Under the pieces are notes generated by a model, which worked only from the letters and a program-made list of their open reading frames with translations, made no database searches and was not told the DNA's origin. Of a stretch of 64,000 nucleotides of DNA, positions 8,664-17,599 are shown piece by piece (within the stretch, counting starts at the first letter, position 1; every line of letters begins with the position of its first letter). The position numbers and the translations under genes are program-made. Source of the DNA: Bordetella parapertussis (GTDB lineage: Bacteria > Pseudomonadota > Gammaproteobacteria > Burkholderiales > SG8-41); the NCBI GenBank assembly GCA_945870465.1, contig CAMBSS010000002.1:1-64000 (forward strand), in the 5' to 3' direction.

Positions 8664-8867
8664 ATGCAGACTGATCTCGAGCTACTCAAACAACGCATTT
8701 ACGAACTTCAACTCGAGCACCGCGATCTCGACGACGTCATTGCCAAACTGGGCGTCAAACCCGGCCAGGACCAGCTGCAGCTGCAGCGCCTCAAGAGAAA
8801 AAAGCTGCAGGTCAAAGACCAGATCACGCAACTTGAGCGCCAACTGACGCCTGACATCTCGGCGTAG
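8664..8867 (+). CDS. YdcH family (DUF465) small coiled-coil protein
   Basis: 67 residues, almost entirely charged alpha helix (LELLKQRIYELQLEHRDLDD, then LQRLKRKKLQVKDQI), which matches the DUF465/YdcH family in size and pattern. The function of the family is not established. ATG 8664 follows GATGGAAGGGCCTGCCC, which supplies an AAGG Shine-Dalgarno. The gene stands alone between divergent and convergent neighbours. Its last seven codons (TPDISA-stop) appear twice more, in degenerate form, immediately downstream. Confidence 0.85.
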   Translation: MQTDLELLKQRIYELQLEHRDLDDVIAKLGVKPGQDQLQLQRLKRKKLQVKDQITQLERQLTPDISA

Positions 8868-8926
8868 GTAGCAACAAACGCCGAATATCCCGGCGAAGGG
8901 AACGAACGCCGCACATCCGGACGTAG
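8847..8926 (+). repeat. threefold degenerate repeat of the ydcH-like gene's 3' end
   Basis: Three 21-base units begin at 8847, 8878 and 8906. Read in their own frames they encode TPDISA-stop (the true gene end), TPNIPAK and TPHIRT-stop. Spacing is 31 and 28 bases. The units share ACGCC..ATC as the core. Differences are mostly non-synonymous in the two downstream copies, so they are probably decaying duplicates. Confidence 0.6.
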
Positions 8927-8944
8927 ACGCACAACGTCCTTGTA

Positions 8945-9445
8945 TTATTGCCGGCGCGCGGCCACCGCGATATAAACCGCCCAGGCGCCGAGCAGGATAA
9001 ACCACACCAGCGACCACTCGGCGACCGATAGCCCCAGCAGTTTCCAGCCGACTTCGGCGCACTCGCCCGAACCGCGGAATATCTTGGCGAACGCTTCCAC
9101 CAGCGGAAAGCGGTCGAGCATATAGTTCAAGCCCGGACCGCACTCGGGCACCTTGTCCTTGGGCAGATGCTGCAGCCAGACATGGCGCGTAGCAATGCCG
9201 GCGCCCACCAGGCTGACAACCGTGAGCAGCGCGCTGTAGACATATACGCCCGTCCGGCGCGGCCCATGCAGCGCGCCAATCAGGAATACCACCATCAACA
9301 CGATATAGACGACGCGCTGCAGGATGCACAGCGGGCACGGGTTCTGGTACTCGTAGTACTGCAGGTAGAGCGCATACGCGATCAACCCGCCAGACATCAG
9401 GAAACCGGCCAGGTAGCCCAGGCGGGGCATCAGGTTAAATTTCAT
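8945..9445 (-). CDS. dsbB: disulfide bond formation protein DsbB
   Basis: 166 residues with four predicted membrane helices. The periplasmic redox pairs are the CPLC motif after the first helix (NPCPLCILQR) and a second pair in the long loop (VPECGPG and GSGECAE). DsbB reoxidises DsbA and passes the electrons to ubiquinone in the inner membrane. ATG 9445 starts MKFNLMPRLGY. The next gene on the strand is 24 bp upstream, so it may belong to one transcript with the two membrane/secreted genes at 9470-10308. Confidence 0.95.
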   Translation of the reverse strand: MKFNLMPRLGYLAGFLMSGGLIAYALYLQYYEYQNPCPLCILQRVVYIVLMVVFLIGALHGPRRTGVYVYSALLTVVSLVGAGIATRHVWLQHLPKDKVPECGPGLNYMLDRFPLVEAFAKIFRGSGECAEVGWKLLGLSVAEWSLVWFILLGAWAVYIAVAARRQ

Positions 9446-9469
9446 CGATACGCTTTCTTCGGGGCAAAT

Positions 9470-9964
9470 TCAGATATAAGCGATCAACCGCCCGCACGAA
9501 ATGATCGCAATCCACAAAGCCAGCGAACCTGCCGCATGCAGCCGCGCACCCAATGGCGCGGCGACGTCGCGATCCCAGCTTGCCGCCGAGCGAAATACCC
9601 CGGCATGAAACGCCGCCGCATTGGTCGCGGCAAACATCAGCAGCGTCAGCTTCAGCACAAAAGCGCGGTTGTCGACAAAATCGCCGGCATGCGCGGAAAA
9701 CATCATGAGACCGGTCGGCACGATGACGAGCAGCGCCGCGCACGACCACGGCAGCAGGTGCCGCGCGAGATCGCGCACCGGCAAGCCGCGTGAAAAACCT
9801 AACAAGCGCAAATCGAACATGATCGCCGCGCCCACCAGAATCACGAACCCGCAGATATGCAGCACTTCGACCGCGGGATACAGCCACAGTTCGCCGCGCA
9901 TGGCGACGGCCAGCTTACTCTGCTCGACCGCGCGCAGTATCGCATCGCCCGGGGCCGCCGTCAT
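9470..9964 (-). CDS. membrane protein resembling the DUF6644 family
   Basis: 164 residues with about four hydrophobic segments: VLHICGFVILVGAAIMFDLRLLG, a second near the ALLVIVPTGLMMF stretch, one at FVLKLTLLMFAATNAAAF and one at the C-terminus. I recall such proteins encoded directly after small secreted DUF6152-type proteins, as here. Its ATG overlaps the upstream stop by one base (TGATG), which indicates translational coupling. Function is unknown; the conserved His in VLHICG could bind a metal or haem, but that is speculation. Confidence 0.75.
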   Translation of the reverse strand: MTAAPGDAILRAVEQSKLAVAMRGELWLYPAVEVLHICGFVILVGAAIMFDLRLLGFSRGLPVRDLARHLLPWSCAALLVIVPTGLMMFSAHAGDFVDNRAFVLKLTLLMFAATNAAAFHAGVFRSAASWDRDVAAPLGARLHAAGSLALWIAIISCGRLIAYI

Positions 9965-10308
9965 CAGCGCAGTTCTATCGTCTTGGCGTTAACAGTAATG
10001 CGCTCCGCACGCATCTCTTCAGGCTTGCCGCGATTGGGATAACCCACCACCGTGACGGTAGTGCCGGGCTTGAGATCGGCAGTCGCGAGGCCGCGGTTTT
10101 CCATGCGCGACGGCGGCGCCAGCACGACCAGCCACGTCTTGCCGGCGGCCTCGAGCCTGACGTGACCGTGCGGATGCTCGTAGCCCGCCTCCTTTATCAC
10201 CCCGGTCACGTTCAACACTTTCGCGCTGTCGTATTCGCTCCAGCCGTGGTGCGCGCCGGCGCTCAACGCAAACAGCAAACCGACCAAAACAAACGGCGAC
10301 CGGCCCAT
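9964..10308 (-). CDS. secreted DUF6152-like protein
   Basis: 114 residues. It begins with a short signal peptide (MGRSPFVLVGLLFALSAGA) followed at once by HHGWSEYD, so the mature protein starts with a His-His pair suited to metal binding. The rest is a beta-rich OB-like domain (TGVIKEAGYEHPHGHVRLEA). This HHGW start is what I associate with DUF6152. The gene pairs with the membrane protein downstream through a one-base stop/start overlap. Role unknown; perhaps a metal or haem protein of the periplasm. Confidence 0.75.
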   Translation of the reverse strand: MGRSPFVLVGLLFALSAGAHHGWSEYDSAKVLNVTGVIKEAGYEHPHGHVRLEAAGKTWLVVLAPPSRMENRGLATADLKPGTTVTVVGYPNRGKPEEMRAERITVNAKTIELR

Positions 10309-10471
10309 GATTCAACCCTCCGTTGGCGACGGCACTCTGACCGCACGCGAAATTCTAGCACGCAGCCGCGCGGCGCTTGTTGGAGCACCGCACCGCCGTT
10401 ACAATCCGTTCCCGAAGCGCACTGCGTGCGCCGACCGCAACTCCCCGCCATTCACGGAAAGCGCTTGTCGC

Positions 10472-11431
10472 ATGCGGAATCTGCCGACCACTGTTGGTTT
10501 GCTCGCAATAACCGCGACTGCCGCGCTCGCGCAAACTTTCCCCGAAAAACCCGTGACCATGATCGCGCCATTTCCCGCCGGCGGCTCGGTAGACCTCGTC
10601 GCGCGCGCCATCGCGCAGCAAATGAGCGATGCGTGGAAACAGCCGGTCGTCGTCGCCAACCGTCCCGGCGCCGGCGGCAACATCGGCGCCGAAGCGGTTG
10701 CCCGTGCAGCGGCTGACGGCTATACCCTGCTCATGGGAACGACCGCGCTCGCAAGCAGCCCCGCCCTCTACTCCAAACTCGGCTACGATCTGCTGCGTGA
10801 TCTGGCGCCAGTGAGCCTGGTGGTGACCATGAGCAACGTGCTGGTGGTCCATCCCACGCTGCCCGCGCGCACGGTGCGCGAACTGGTAGCGCTCGCCAAA
10901 GCGCGTCCCGGCCTGCTCAACTCCGCGTCGGCCGGCGTGGGCAGCTCGAACCACCTGGCGCTCGTTTTGTTCAACACGCTGACCGGCGCCGGCATCGCGC
11001 ACATCCCCTACAAAGGCGCGGCGCCCGCCGTTGCCGACGCGATGGGCGGACACGTGGCGATGACCTTCGTGCCGATTGCAGCCGCGGTCGCCCCGGTAAA
11101 ATCCGGCCGCCTGCGCGCGCTGGGCATCACCGGTGCGGCACGCTCGCCGGCGTTGCCGGAAATCCCGACCGTCAATGAAGCCGGCGTTGCCGGTTACGAG
11201 GCGACGTCCTGGAACGCGCTGCTCGCGCCCGGCACCACGCCGCGCGAAACGGTGCTCAAGATCAACGCCGCGCTGGTCGAGAGCATGCGCGCGCCAAAAG
11301 TCAGGGATATCCTCGTTGCCGCAGGTGCTGACGCCGCCGGCAGCTCGCCCGACGAACTGGCGGATTTTCTGCGCACGGAAATGGTTAAATGGGGCAAAGT
11401 CGTCAAGGCAGCCGGCATCACGCCGGAATAG
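10472..11431 (+). CDS. second tripartite tricarboxylate transporter substrate-binding protein (Bug/TctC family)
   Basis: 319 residues from ATG 10472, which begins a clean signal peptide (MRNLPTTVGLLAITATAALA before QTFPEKP). The open frame extends 55 codons upstream, but that stretch lacks signal features. Motifs are FPEKPVTMIAP, PAGGSVD, NRPGAGGNIG and HIPYKGAAP. Like the receptor at 1185, it has no TctAB partner nearby. The two differ clearly in sequence, so they are not a recent duplication. The gene is followed within 20 bp by the inverted-repeat element at 11448. Confidence 0.92.
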   Translation: MRNLPTTVGLLAITATAALAQTFPEKPVTMIAPFPAGGSVDLVARAIAQQMSDAWKQPVVVANRPGAGGNIGAEAVARAAADGYTLLMGTTALASSPALYSKLGYDLLRDLAPVSLVVTMSNVLVVHPTLPARTVRELVALAKARPGLLNSASAGVGSSNHLALVLFNTLTGAGIAHIPYKGAAPAVADAMGGHVAMTFVPIAAAVAPVKSGRLRALGITGAARSPALPEIPTVNEAGVAGYEATSWNALLAPGTTPRETVLKINAALVESMRAPKVRDILVAAGADAAGSSPDELADFLRTEMVKWGKVVKAAGITPE

Positions 11432-11826
11432 GTCTGCGCCCATGCTTAGAGTGCCTAACATGATGAAACACGCGATGCGCGGTCACGATTTTGGCTCAGG
11501 GCTAGAAGAAAGTCCTGCGGCTTAGTCATTCTAAGCAAAGGGCTTTCGACAACATGGCGCCGAGACTCGTTAGCCGCAGGCCCGTTTGCGGGAACGATGC
11601 CGTAAACCCAGGATTATATATGCGCCATTCGGCCCCCGTCTCCGCCCCAACAACAAAAGCCTTTCGCCGAGAGCCGGGGGCTACAGGCCAAAACTCGTGC
11701 CAGCCCGAAGGGTTGCAGCCAGAATCGGCGATGGCCGCGTTGCTCGTCTTGGCAATAGAATGACTATTGCCTTCACCGGGCGCCTTGCCCTCACCAATTC
11801 TGGCAGCAACGCACACGAGTTTCATC
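11432..11826. other. 395-bp gene-free stretch occupied by an inverted-repeat element
   Basis: No plausible gene. The short open frames here are GC-bias artefacts. Most of the stretch belongs to the element described at 11448-11840: two inverted end modules and a central part rich in short complementary runs (GGCCCCCG near 11626 and CCGGGGGC near 11675). Confidence 0.6.
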
Positions 11827-11840
11827 ATGTTAGGCACTCT
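11448..11840. repeat. MITE-like element with 22-bp perfect inverted ends and internal palindromes
   Basis: Bases 11448-11469 and 11819-11840 are perfect reverse complements over 22 bases (core GTGCCTAACATGATGAAAC). Inside each end lies a palindrome around the same core AGTCATTCT: CTTAGTCATTCTAAG at 11521-11535 and, inverted, a 21-base palindrome at 11751-11771 (GGCAATAGAATGACTATTGCC, read on plus). The spacing from end to palindrome is similar on both sides. No transposase ORF is inside. The right end supplies the ATG used by arfB at 11827. The GTTAGGC/GCCTAAC ends recall integron attC core sites, but the 350-bp separation does not fit an attC. Confidence 0.7.
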
Positions 11841-12261
11841 TAAAATCGCTCCGCACGTCATCATCGACGACGCCGAACTCGACGAGCAGTTCGTGCGCGC
11901 GTCCGGGCCGGGCGGCCAGAACGTCAACAAGGTGTCCACCGCCGTCCAATTACGTTTTAACGTTTACGCCTCGCCGGGCCTGCCGTGGGACGTGCGCGCG
12001 CGCCTCATCAAGCTTGCCGGCAAGCGTATTAATGCCGTCGGCGAACTGATCATCACGGCCCAGAGCTTCCGCACCCAAGCGCAGAACCGGGCCGACGCGC
12101 GGGAGCGGTTGGCGGACCTGATCCGCTCTGCGCTGCATGCCCCAAAACCGCGCCGCAAAACGAAGCCCAGCGCGGGCGCCAGGCGACGGCGGGTCGAATC
12201 CAAGCAGCGCCAGGGCACCCTCAAACGCGCACGCGCAAAAAACACCCCGGGTATGGAATAA
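11827..12261 (+). CDS. arfB: alternative ribosome-rescue factor ArfB (peptidyl-tRNA hydrolase, RF1-like)
   Basis: 144 residues. The GGQNVNKVSTAV motif carries the catalytic GGQ loop that hydrolyses peptidyl-tRNA on stalled ribosomes. The C-terminus is a long basic tail (RRKTKPSAGARRRRVESKQR), as in ArfB, which probes the empty mRNA channel. ATG 11827 gives MLGTLKIAPHVIIDD, the normal family N-terminus. A start at 11767 would add 20 unlikely residues. The start codon lies within the right inverted end of the repeat element, and I see no good Shine-Dalgarno, so expression may depend on the element. Confidence 0.92.
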   Translation: MLGTLKIAPHVIIDDAELDEQFVRASGPGGQNVNKVSTAVQLRFNVYASPGLPWDVRARLIKLAGKRINAVGELIITAQSFRTQAQNRADARERLADLIRSALHAPKPRRKTKPSAGARRRRVESKQRQGTLKRARAKNTPGME

Positions 12262-12364
12262 TCGCCCCTGCCAACTGTTCAATACTTGTCCGGCGGCTTC
12301 CCGCCCGCCGCCGACAAATAAACAGCTGCAAACCGGATGCGGGCTTAGTTACGAGGAGAAACGC

Positions 12365-12811
12365 ATGAAACTGGCAGTCTGCACCGCGGTAATTGCAATG
12401 GTCATGAGCAACCTGGCTTCAGCGCAGGACGTGAAACCCGAGGACGTCATCAAGTTCCGCAAGGGCGCCTACCAGGTCATCAGCTGGGAAATGCGTCCTC
12501 TGGGGCTGATGGTGAAAGGGGAGATGCCCTACAACAAAGACGTGTTCGCGCGAAACGCCGCGGTCATAGACACCATGAGCCACGTCGTGCCCGAAGGCTT
12601 TACCCCCGGCAGCGACAAGGGCGAGACCCGCGCCAAGCAGGAAATCTGGAGCGACCCCACCAAGTTCAAAGCCGCTCTCGAGCGCTTTCAGTCCGAAGCC
12701 GCCAAGATGAATGAAGTCGCGAAGGGCGGCAATTTCGACGCGATCAAGGTGCAGTTTGGCTCACTAGCCAAGTCGTGCGGCAACTGCCACGACAGCTTCC
12801 GCGCCAAATAA
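12365..12811 (+). CDS. cytochrome c' (class II cytochrome c)
   Basis: 148 residues with a signal peptide (MKLAVCTAVIAMVMSNLASA before QDVKPED), so periplasmic. The haem motif CGNCH is near the C-terminus (SCGNCHDSFRAK), the hallmark of four-helix-bundle class II cytochromes. GGAG lies 7-10 bases before ATG 12365. A convergent cytochrome b561 gene shares the terminator, suggesting a c'/b pair. Cytochromes c' bind NO or CO and can protect against nitrosative stress; the actual role here is not shown. Confidence 0.93.
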   Translation: MKLAVCTAVIAMVMSNLASAQDVKPEDVIKFRKGAYQVISWEMRPLGLMVKGEMPYNKDVFARNAAVIDTMSHVVPEGFTPGSDKGETRAKQEIWSDPTKFKAALERFQSEAAKMNEVAKGGNFDAIKVQFGSLAKSCGNCHDSFRAK

Positions 12812-12835
12812 CCGCCGGAAAATTCAGCCAGACGA

Positions 12836-12865
12836 GGCCGCACCGGTTTCCGGTGCGGCCTTTTT
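12836..12865. terminator. intrinsic terminator after the cytochrome c' gene
   Basis: Perfect 11-bp stem GGCCGCACCGG / CCGGTGCGGCC with a TTT loop, followed by TTTTT. It ends the cytochrome c' transcript. The T-tract touches the stop codon of the convergent cytochrome b561 gene (12864-12866). Confidence 0.93.
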
Positions 12866-13556
12866 ATTTGCGCACGATGAAAAAGACCGCGCAAGCCGCA
12901 ATCGCCACCAGCACGGCCGCGAGCCAGGTGCTCGCCAGGCGTGGCGCGGCATCGCCGGCTGCGCGCATCTTGTAGCCGGTGAACATCGGCTTCACCAAGT
13001 TGTCGGCCTTGTAAATCAGGTAGAACAGCACCGCCCCGATATGCGCGGCCGCCAGCGCCAATATCACGTAGAAGTTGTAATAGTGGATGGCAGTCAGAAA
13101 ATCGCTGCGCTCCTTGGTCACCAGCTTGTAGAGCGGGCCTTCGGTGACGATGTCGTCGTTCGCGAAGAGTCCGGTGCCCGCCTGTATCAGTATGCAGACC
13201 AGCAGCAACACGACATTCCAGCCACCGAGCGGATTGTGGCCGAGATGCGCGCCAGCACGCCGTTCGGTCAAGGTGCGCAGGTAGGCGATTGCGGCACGCG
13301 GTCCGCGCACGAAGTCGGTGAAGCGCGCGCTGCTGCTGCCGCAGAAACCCCACACAACGCGGAACAGCACCAGGGTCAGGATCGCGTAGCCCGACCACAT
13401 ATGGTACTGCATGACGTTGCCGCCCTCCTTGCCGCTCCACCACGAAAAGGCGATCAACAGCACCAGCGTCCAGTGAAAAATCCTTACCGGCAGGTCCCAG
13501 ACCTTTACGCGCTGCAACGCGGCGGCTCCGCTCATCGTCCCGGATATTTCGCTCAT
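12864..13556 (-). CDS. cytochrome b561-domain membrane protein
   Basis: 230 residues. I chose ATG 13556 (MSEISGTMSG), which has GGGAGAG 5-10 bases upstream; the longer frame up to 13745 has a Cys-rich, non-homologous leader. The protein opens with VKVWDLPVRIFHWTLVLL, the standard start of bacterial cytochrome b561/Ni-Fe hydrogenase-type b subunits. It has four membrane helices and candidate haem-ligand His residues in FHW, QYHMWSGY and AIHYYNFY. It probably passes quinol electrons to a periplasmic c-type partner, plausibly the cytochrome c' encoded convergently. It ends in a last helix and FFIVRK. Confidence 0.9.
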   Translation of the reverse strand: MSEISGTMSGAAALQRVKVWDLPVRIFHWTLVLLIAFSWWSGKEGGNVMQYHMWSGYAILTLVLFRVVWGFCGSSSARFTDFVRGPRAAIAYLRTLTERRAGAHLGHNPLGGWNVVLLLVCILIQAGTGLFANDDIVTEGPLYKLVTKERSDFLTAIHYYNFYVILALAAAHIGAVLFYLIYKADNLVKPMFTGYKMRAAGDAAPRLASTWLAAVLVAIAACAVFFIVRK

Positions 13557-13682
13557 CTGCTCTCCCGTGGCTGGTGACCTGTGATTCGCGCGCCTGCGGC
13601 AGCAGCAATGCTCGGGCACGAAGCTGCGCAGATTATAATGGAAACATTCCAAGCGCCGCGAACAGGGTTCGCTTGAACCGAT

Positions 13683-14007
13683 TTGCGCTGGCAGCGCCTG
13701 CAATGCTGCGCGCTGCTTGCATTCAGTGTCGCGGCAGCAGCACAAAAGCTGCCACTCGACAAAATCAAGCTACCGCCGGGCTTCGAGATCGCGCTGTTCG
13801 CCGACAACGTGCCGAACGCGCGCGCTGGCGCTGGGCGACAGCGGCACTCTTTTTGTCGGCAGCATGCGTCCCGGCAAGGTCTATGCCGTGCGCATCCGCG
13901 ACGGCAAGGCGGCCGAAACGCTGGTCGTCGCTTCCGGACTCAACCTGCCTGTCGGCGTGGCGTTCCGCGGCGGCGCGCTCTACGTGTCCGCCGTACAGAT
14001 TTTCTGA
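13683..14007 (+). pseudogene. remnant of a PQQ-dependent sugar dehydrogenase, frameshifted and 3' truncated
   Basis: The frame from TTG 13683 encodes a signal-like stretch (CCALLAFSVAAAAQ) then KLPLDKIKLPPGFEIALFAD and NVPNARA. The frame then breaks in the run ACGCGCGCGCTGG near 13817-13829. The +1 frame continues the homology as ALALGDSGTLFVGSM, GKVYAVRIRDGK and LNLPVGVAFRGGALYVSAV. It then stops after QIF at 14007. Intact sorbosone/soluble glucose dehydrogenase-like proteins go on for several hundred residues, so most of the beta-propeller is missing. One or more deletions joined the remnant to the NUDIX gene region. Confidence 0.8.
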
Positions 14008-14035
14008 AAGCATCAACGCGGCCTGAGCCGGCCCG

Positions 14036-14587
14036 TCAGCCGCCCAGGTAATCGAGCATGGCAAGGCCGGTGATGACCTTGACGTCGGTTATGCGCCCGT
14101 CGCGGATGTAGTTCCGCACTTCCGCCAGGGCCATCGGCACGACGTCGAGAAACTCGCCCTCATCAAGCCGGCGCCCGACGTGGGTGAGTTCGCGCGCGAC
14201 GTAGAGGTCAAACTTTTCGTCGGAGTAACCTATGCAGGGATGCAGGGTTGCCAGGTGCTGCCATGACTTTGCGGAGTAGCCGCATTCTTCGATCAGCTCG
14301 CGTTGCGCGGTCGCCAGCGGATCTTCGCCGGGCTCAACCTTGCCCGCCGGAAGTTCGTAAAAATGGCGGCCTACCGGATAACGGAACTGCCGCTCCATGA
14401 TCACGGTATGCGCGTCGAGCAGCGGAATGATGAAGACCGCCCCGGGATGCTGTATCCATTCGCGGCGCGCGGTCTTGCCGTCCGGCAAGCGCACACTGTC
14501 TTCGCGCACCTTGAGCAGCTTGCCGTCGTAGACCAGCTCGCTGGTCAGCCGGTGCTCGGTGTAATCGGGGCGTGGTGCGTCGGCCAC
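14036..14587 (-). CDS. nudF: NUDIX hydrolase, ADP-ribose pyrophosphatase type
   Basis: 183 residues. The full Nudix box runs from GKVEPGEDPLA through AQRELIEECGY and fits GX5EX7REUXEEXGU. Residues before it (ERQFRYPVGRHFYELPAG) are typical of ADP-ribose/ADP-sugar pyrophosphatases, which hydrolyse ADP-ribose to AMP and ribose 5-phosphate. ATG 14587 lies 10 bases beyond the nuoN stop, so it is probably the last cistron of the nuo transcript. An NAD-turnover enzyme behind complex I is a common betaproteobacterial arrangement. The specific substrate is inferred. Confidence 0.88.
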   Translation of the reverse strand: MADAPRPDYTEHRLTSELVYDGKLLKVREDSVRLPDGKTARREWIQHPGAVFIIPLLDAHTVIMERQFRYPVGRHFYELPAGKVEPGEDPLATAQRELIEECGYSAKSWQHLATLHPCIGYSDEKFDLYVARELTHVGRRLDEGEFLDVVPMALAEVRNYIRDGRITDVKVITGLAMLDYLGG

Positions 14588-14597
14588 GCGCGGCGGC

Positions 14598-16076
14598 CTA
14601 CCGCAGCGACAAAGCGATGGAATACTCGCACAGTGCCATCAGGCCGCCGGGCAGTATGCCGAGAACCAGCATCGCCATGCCGTTCGCGCTGAGCACCCAG
14701 CGCATGCTGGTGGACGGCGCCAGCGGTGAGCGATCCACCGGCTCGTCGAAATACATGAGCTTGACGATGCGCAGGTAGTAGAAAGCGCCGATCAGCGAGA
14801 ACACCACTGCGATCACCGCCAGCCACACAAAGCCCGCGTCTACTACCGCCCACAGCACCGACAGCTTCGCGTAAAAACCGACCGCCGGCGGCACGCCCGC
14901 CATCGAGAACATCAGGAGCAGCATCATGAAGGCATACCACGGGCTGCGCGCGTTGAGCCCCCTGAAATCGTCGAGCTGGTCGGCTTCGAAGCCGGCGCGC
15001 GACAAGAGCAGAATCATGCCGAAAGTGCCGAGCGTCATCAGCACGTAAACGATCACGTAAAACATCGCCGATGCGTAGCCGTCGTTGCCGCCGGCAAGCA
15101 CGCCGAGCAGCAAAAATCCCATGTGCGAAATGGTCGAATACGCCAGCATGCGCTTCAGGTTGGTTTGCGCGATCGCCGCGATATTGCCGATGGCCAGCGA
15201 CAGCACCGCCATGATGATGAGCATCCACTGCCACTGCGCGATCAGGTATTCGGCGCCGACGCCGCCCATGCCGCTCACCAGCAGGCGCATGACAAATGCG
15301 AATGCCGCGAGCTTGGGCGCCGAGCCGATGAACAGCGTTACCGCGGTGGGAGCACCCTGGTAAACGTCAGGCACCCACATGTGAAACGGCACGGCGGAAA
15401 GCTTGAAACCCAGTCCCGCCACGATGAACACAAGCGCGAACAACAGTATCGTGCTGTCCGCGCTGTCACTGGCAATCACCGCCGCCATGCGCGTCAATTC
15501 GAGGGTGCCGGTCGCGCCGTACATCATCGACATCCCGTAGAGCAGCATGCCGGAAGCAAGCGCGCCCAGCACGAAGTATTTCATGGCGGCCTCGGTCGCC
15601 ACTGCCGAATCGCGCTGCAGCGCGATCATCGCGTAAAGCGAAAGGCTCAGCAGTTCCAGCCCGAGATACAAGGTCAACAAATGGTTGGCCGACACCATCA
15701 CCATCATCCCCAGCATGGCAAACAGCGCCAGCACGAAGAACTCTCCGCGGAACATGCCGCGCGCGCGGATATAGGCCTGCGAGTACACCAGCACGACCGC
15801 CACCGTGACGTAGATGACGAGCTTCAGGATGTTGGCCATCATGTCGGAAACAAACATCCCGCTGAACGTGTATACGATGCCCACTTCGGAATTCAGGGTG
15901 ATCCAGATGACCAGGGCCGTAAGCATGAAGCAGCCCAGCAGCGTCGCCAGCGTCAGCGCATACGTAATCCAGCGCCGCTCGTCCGGCACGAACAGGTCGA
16001 GCAGCAGGATGATACACACCATGGCGAGCAGGAAGGCCTCGGCGCAGGCAGGCATGAACGGCGTGATGAATTCCAT
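14598..16076 (-). CDS. nuoN: NADH-quinone oxidoreductase subunit N
   Basis: 492 residues, all membrane helices of the proton-pumping (MRP antiporter-like) type, usual length for NuoN. The central segment with [17 protein letters not shown] is the conserved proton-channel Lys/His region. It is one of the three antiporter-like subunits of the complex I membrane arm. It follows nuoM by 4 bp and is the last nuo gene. Confidence 0.97.
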   Translation of the reverse strand: MEFITPFMPACAEAFLLAMVCIILLLDLFVPDERRWITYALTLATLLGCFMLTALVIWITLNSEVGIVYTFSGMFVSDMMANILKLVIYVTVAVVLVYSQAYIRARGMFRGEFFVLALFAMLGMMVMVSANHLLTLYLGLELLSLSLYAMIALQRDSAVATEAAMKYFVLGALASGMLLYGMSMMYGATGTLELTRMAAVIASDSADSTILLFALVFIVAGLGFKLSAVPFHMWVPDVYQGAPTAVTLFIGSAPKLAAFAFVMRLLVSGMGGVGAEYLIAQWQWMLIIMAVLSLAIGNIAAIAQTNLKRMLAYSTISHMGFLLLGVLAGGNDGYASAMFYVIVYVLMTLGTFGMILLLSRAGFEADQLDDFRGLNARSPWYAFMMLLLMFSMAGVPPAVGFYAKLSVLWAVVDAGFVWLAVIAVVFSLIGAFYYLRIVKLMYFDEPVDRSPLAPSTSMRWVLSANGMAMLVLGILPGGLMALCEYSIALSLR

Positions 16077-16080
16077 GGCT

Positions 16081-17571
16081 CTACAGTCCGATCAACAGTT
16101 TGCGGCCGGGAGCGGCGAGCCGCAGTATTTCGCCCACCGACTCGTGCAACACTTCGCCCAGCGGCGCGGGCCACAGGCCCATCGCCAGCACCGCAACGGC
16201 GAGCACGCCCAGCACGAGCATCTCGCGCCGGCTTAAATCGGTGAGTTCTTCGACGTGCGGATTGGTGACCGCACCGAATATCACGCGTTTGTACATCCAC
16301 AAGGTGTAGGCCGCGCCGAAAATCAGCGTGGTGGCCGCGAGCGCGGCGTACCAGAAACTCACCTTCATGGTTGCCAGGATGACCAGCCATTCGCCGACAA
16401 ACCCGCTGGTGCCCGGCAGCCCCGAATTGGCCATCGCGAACAACATGAAGAGCGCGGCAAACACCGGCATTTTGTTGGCGACGCCGCCGTAATCAGCAAT
16501 CTGCCGCGAATGCATGCGGTCGTACATGACGCCCACGCACAGGAACATCGCAGCCGAGATGAAACCGTGCGAAACCATCTGCAGGATCGCGCCTTCGAGG
16601 CCCTGCGCACTAAAGATGAAAATGCCGAGCGTGACAAAACCCATGTGCGAGATCGACGAATAGGCGATCAGTTTTTTCATGTCGGCCTGCACCAGCGCCA
16701 CCAGCCCGATATAGACCACCGCGATCAATGAAAGGGCGATGACGAAGCCGGCCAGCTCGTGGCTGGCATCCGGCACGATAGGGAGCGACAGCCGCAGGAA
16801 ACCGTAACCGCCGAGCTTCAGCATGATCGCCGCCAGCACCACCGAGCCGCCAGTCGGCGCTTCGACGTGCGCATCGGGCAACCAGGTATGCACCGGCCAC
16901 ATCGGCACCTTGACGGCAAACGCCACCATGAACGCCATGAAAATCAGTTTTTGCGCGCCGATCGGCAGCTGCACGTCGTAAAAGTCGAGCAGCGAAAAAC
17001 TGCCGCCGGAGACACTGAAGAGGTAAATCAGGGCGACCAGCGACAGCAGCGAGCCCATCAGCGTGTAGAGGAAAAATTTGACGGCGGCGTACACGCGGTT
17101 GGGGCCGCCCCACACCCCGATAATGATGAACATCGGGATCAGCGTCGCCTCGAAAAAAACGTAGAACAGCAACGCATCGAGCGCGCAGAACACACCGTTC
17201 ATGAACCCGGACAGGATAAGGAAAGCCGCCATGTACTGCGACACGCGCTCCTTGATCACTTCCCAGCCCGCAATAACCACCAGCACGGTGGTAATGCAAT
17301 TGAGCAGTATCAGCAGCAGCGACATGCCATCGATGCCGAGGTGGTAATTGACGTGGAAGCTATCGATCCAGGGCGTCAGTTCCATGAACTGGAAATCGGC
17401 CACACCGCGGTCGAACCGCGTCCATAGCGGCAGCGCCACCAGCAAACCGGCGAGCGCGCCGATCAATGCCAGCACACGCGCGGCTTGCGGCTGGCGGTCG
17501 CCAATGGCAAGCACCGCCAGACCGGCAAAAATTGGCACCCAGATGACCAGGCTCAGAATATGCGATTCCAT
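16081..17571 (-). CDS. nuoM: NADH-quinone oxidoreductase subunit M
   Basis: 496 residues with the antiporter-like fold. Diagnostic motifs are [25 protein letters not shown] and AYSSISHMG. It is a proton-pumping subunit of the membrane arm. It starts at ATG 17571 ([11 protein letters not shown]) and lies between nuoL (28 bp gap) and nuoN (4 bp gap). Confidence 0.98.
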   Translation of the reverse strand: MESHILSLVIWVPIFAGLAVLAIGDRQPQAARVLALIGALAGLLVALPLWTRFDRGVADFQFMELTPWIDSFHVNYHLGIDGMSLLLILLNCITTVLVVIAGWEVIKERVSQYMAAFLILSGFMNGVFCALDALLFYVFFEATLIPMFIIIGVWGGPNRVYAAVKFFLYTLMGSLLSLVALIYLFSVSGGSFSLLDFYDVQLPIGAQKLIFMAFMVAFAVKVPMWPVHTWLPDAHVEAPTGGSVVLAAIMLKLGGYGFLRLSLPIVPDASHELAGFVIALSLIAVVYIGLVALVQADMKKLIAYSSISHMGFVTLGIFIFSAQGLEGAILQMVSHGFISAAMFLCVGVMYDRMHSRQIADYGGVANKMPVFAALFMLFAMANSGLPGTSGFVGEWLVILATMKVSFWYAALAATTLIFGAAYTLWMYKRVIFGAVTNPHVEELTDLSRREMLVLGVLAVAVLAMGLWPAPLGEVLHESVGEILRLAAPGRKLLIGL

Positions 17572-17599
17572 GGTTGTTCTTATCGCCGCCGGATATTCA

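Noticed and set aside
11448..11840. Integron attC site suggested by GCCTAAC and GTTAGGC ends
   Set aside because: attC sites fold over about 55-150 bases with paired R and L boxes. Here the complementary ends are about 350 bases apart and there is no integron integrase or cassette array.
12137..12364. Extended N-terminus for the cytochrome c' gene
   Set aside because: The upstream in-frame codons overlap arfB. The signal peptide begins at ATG 12365 behind a good GGAG.
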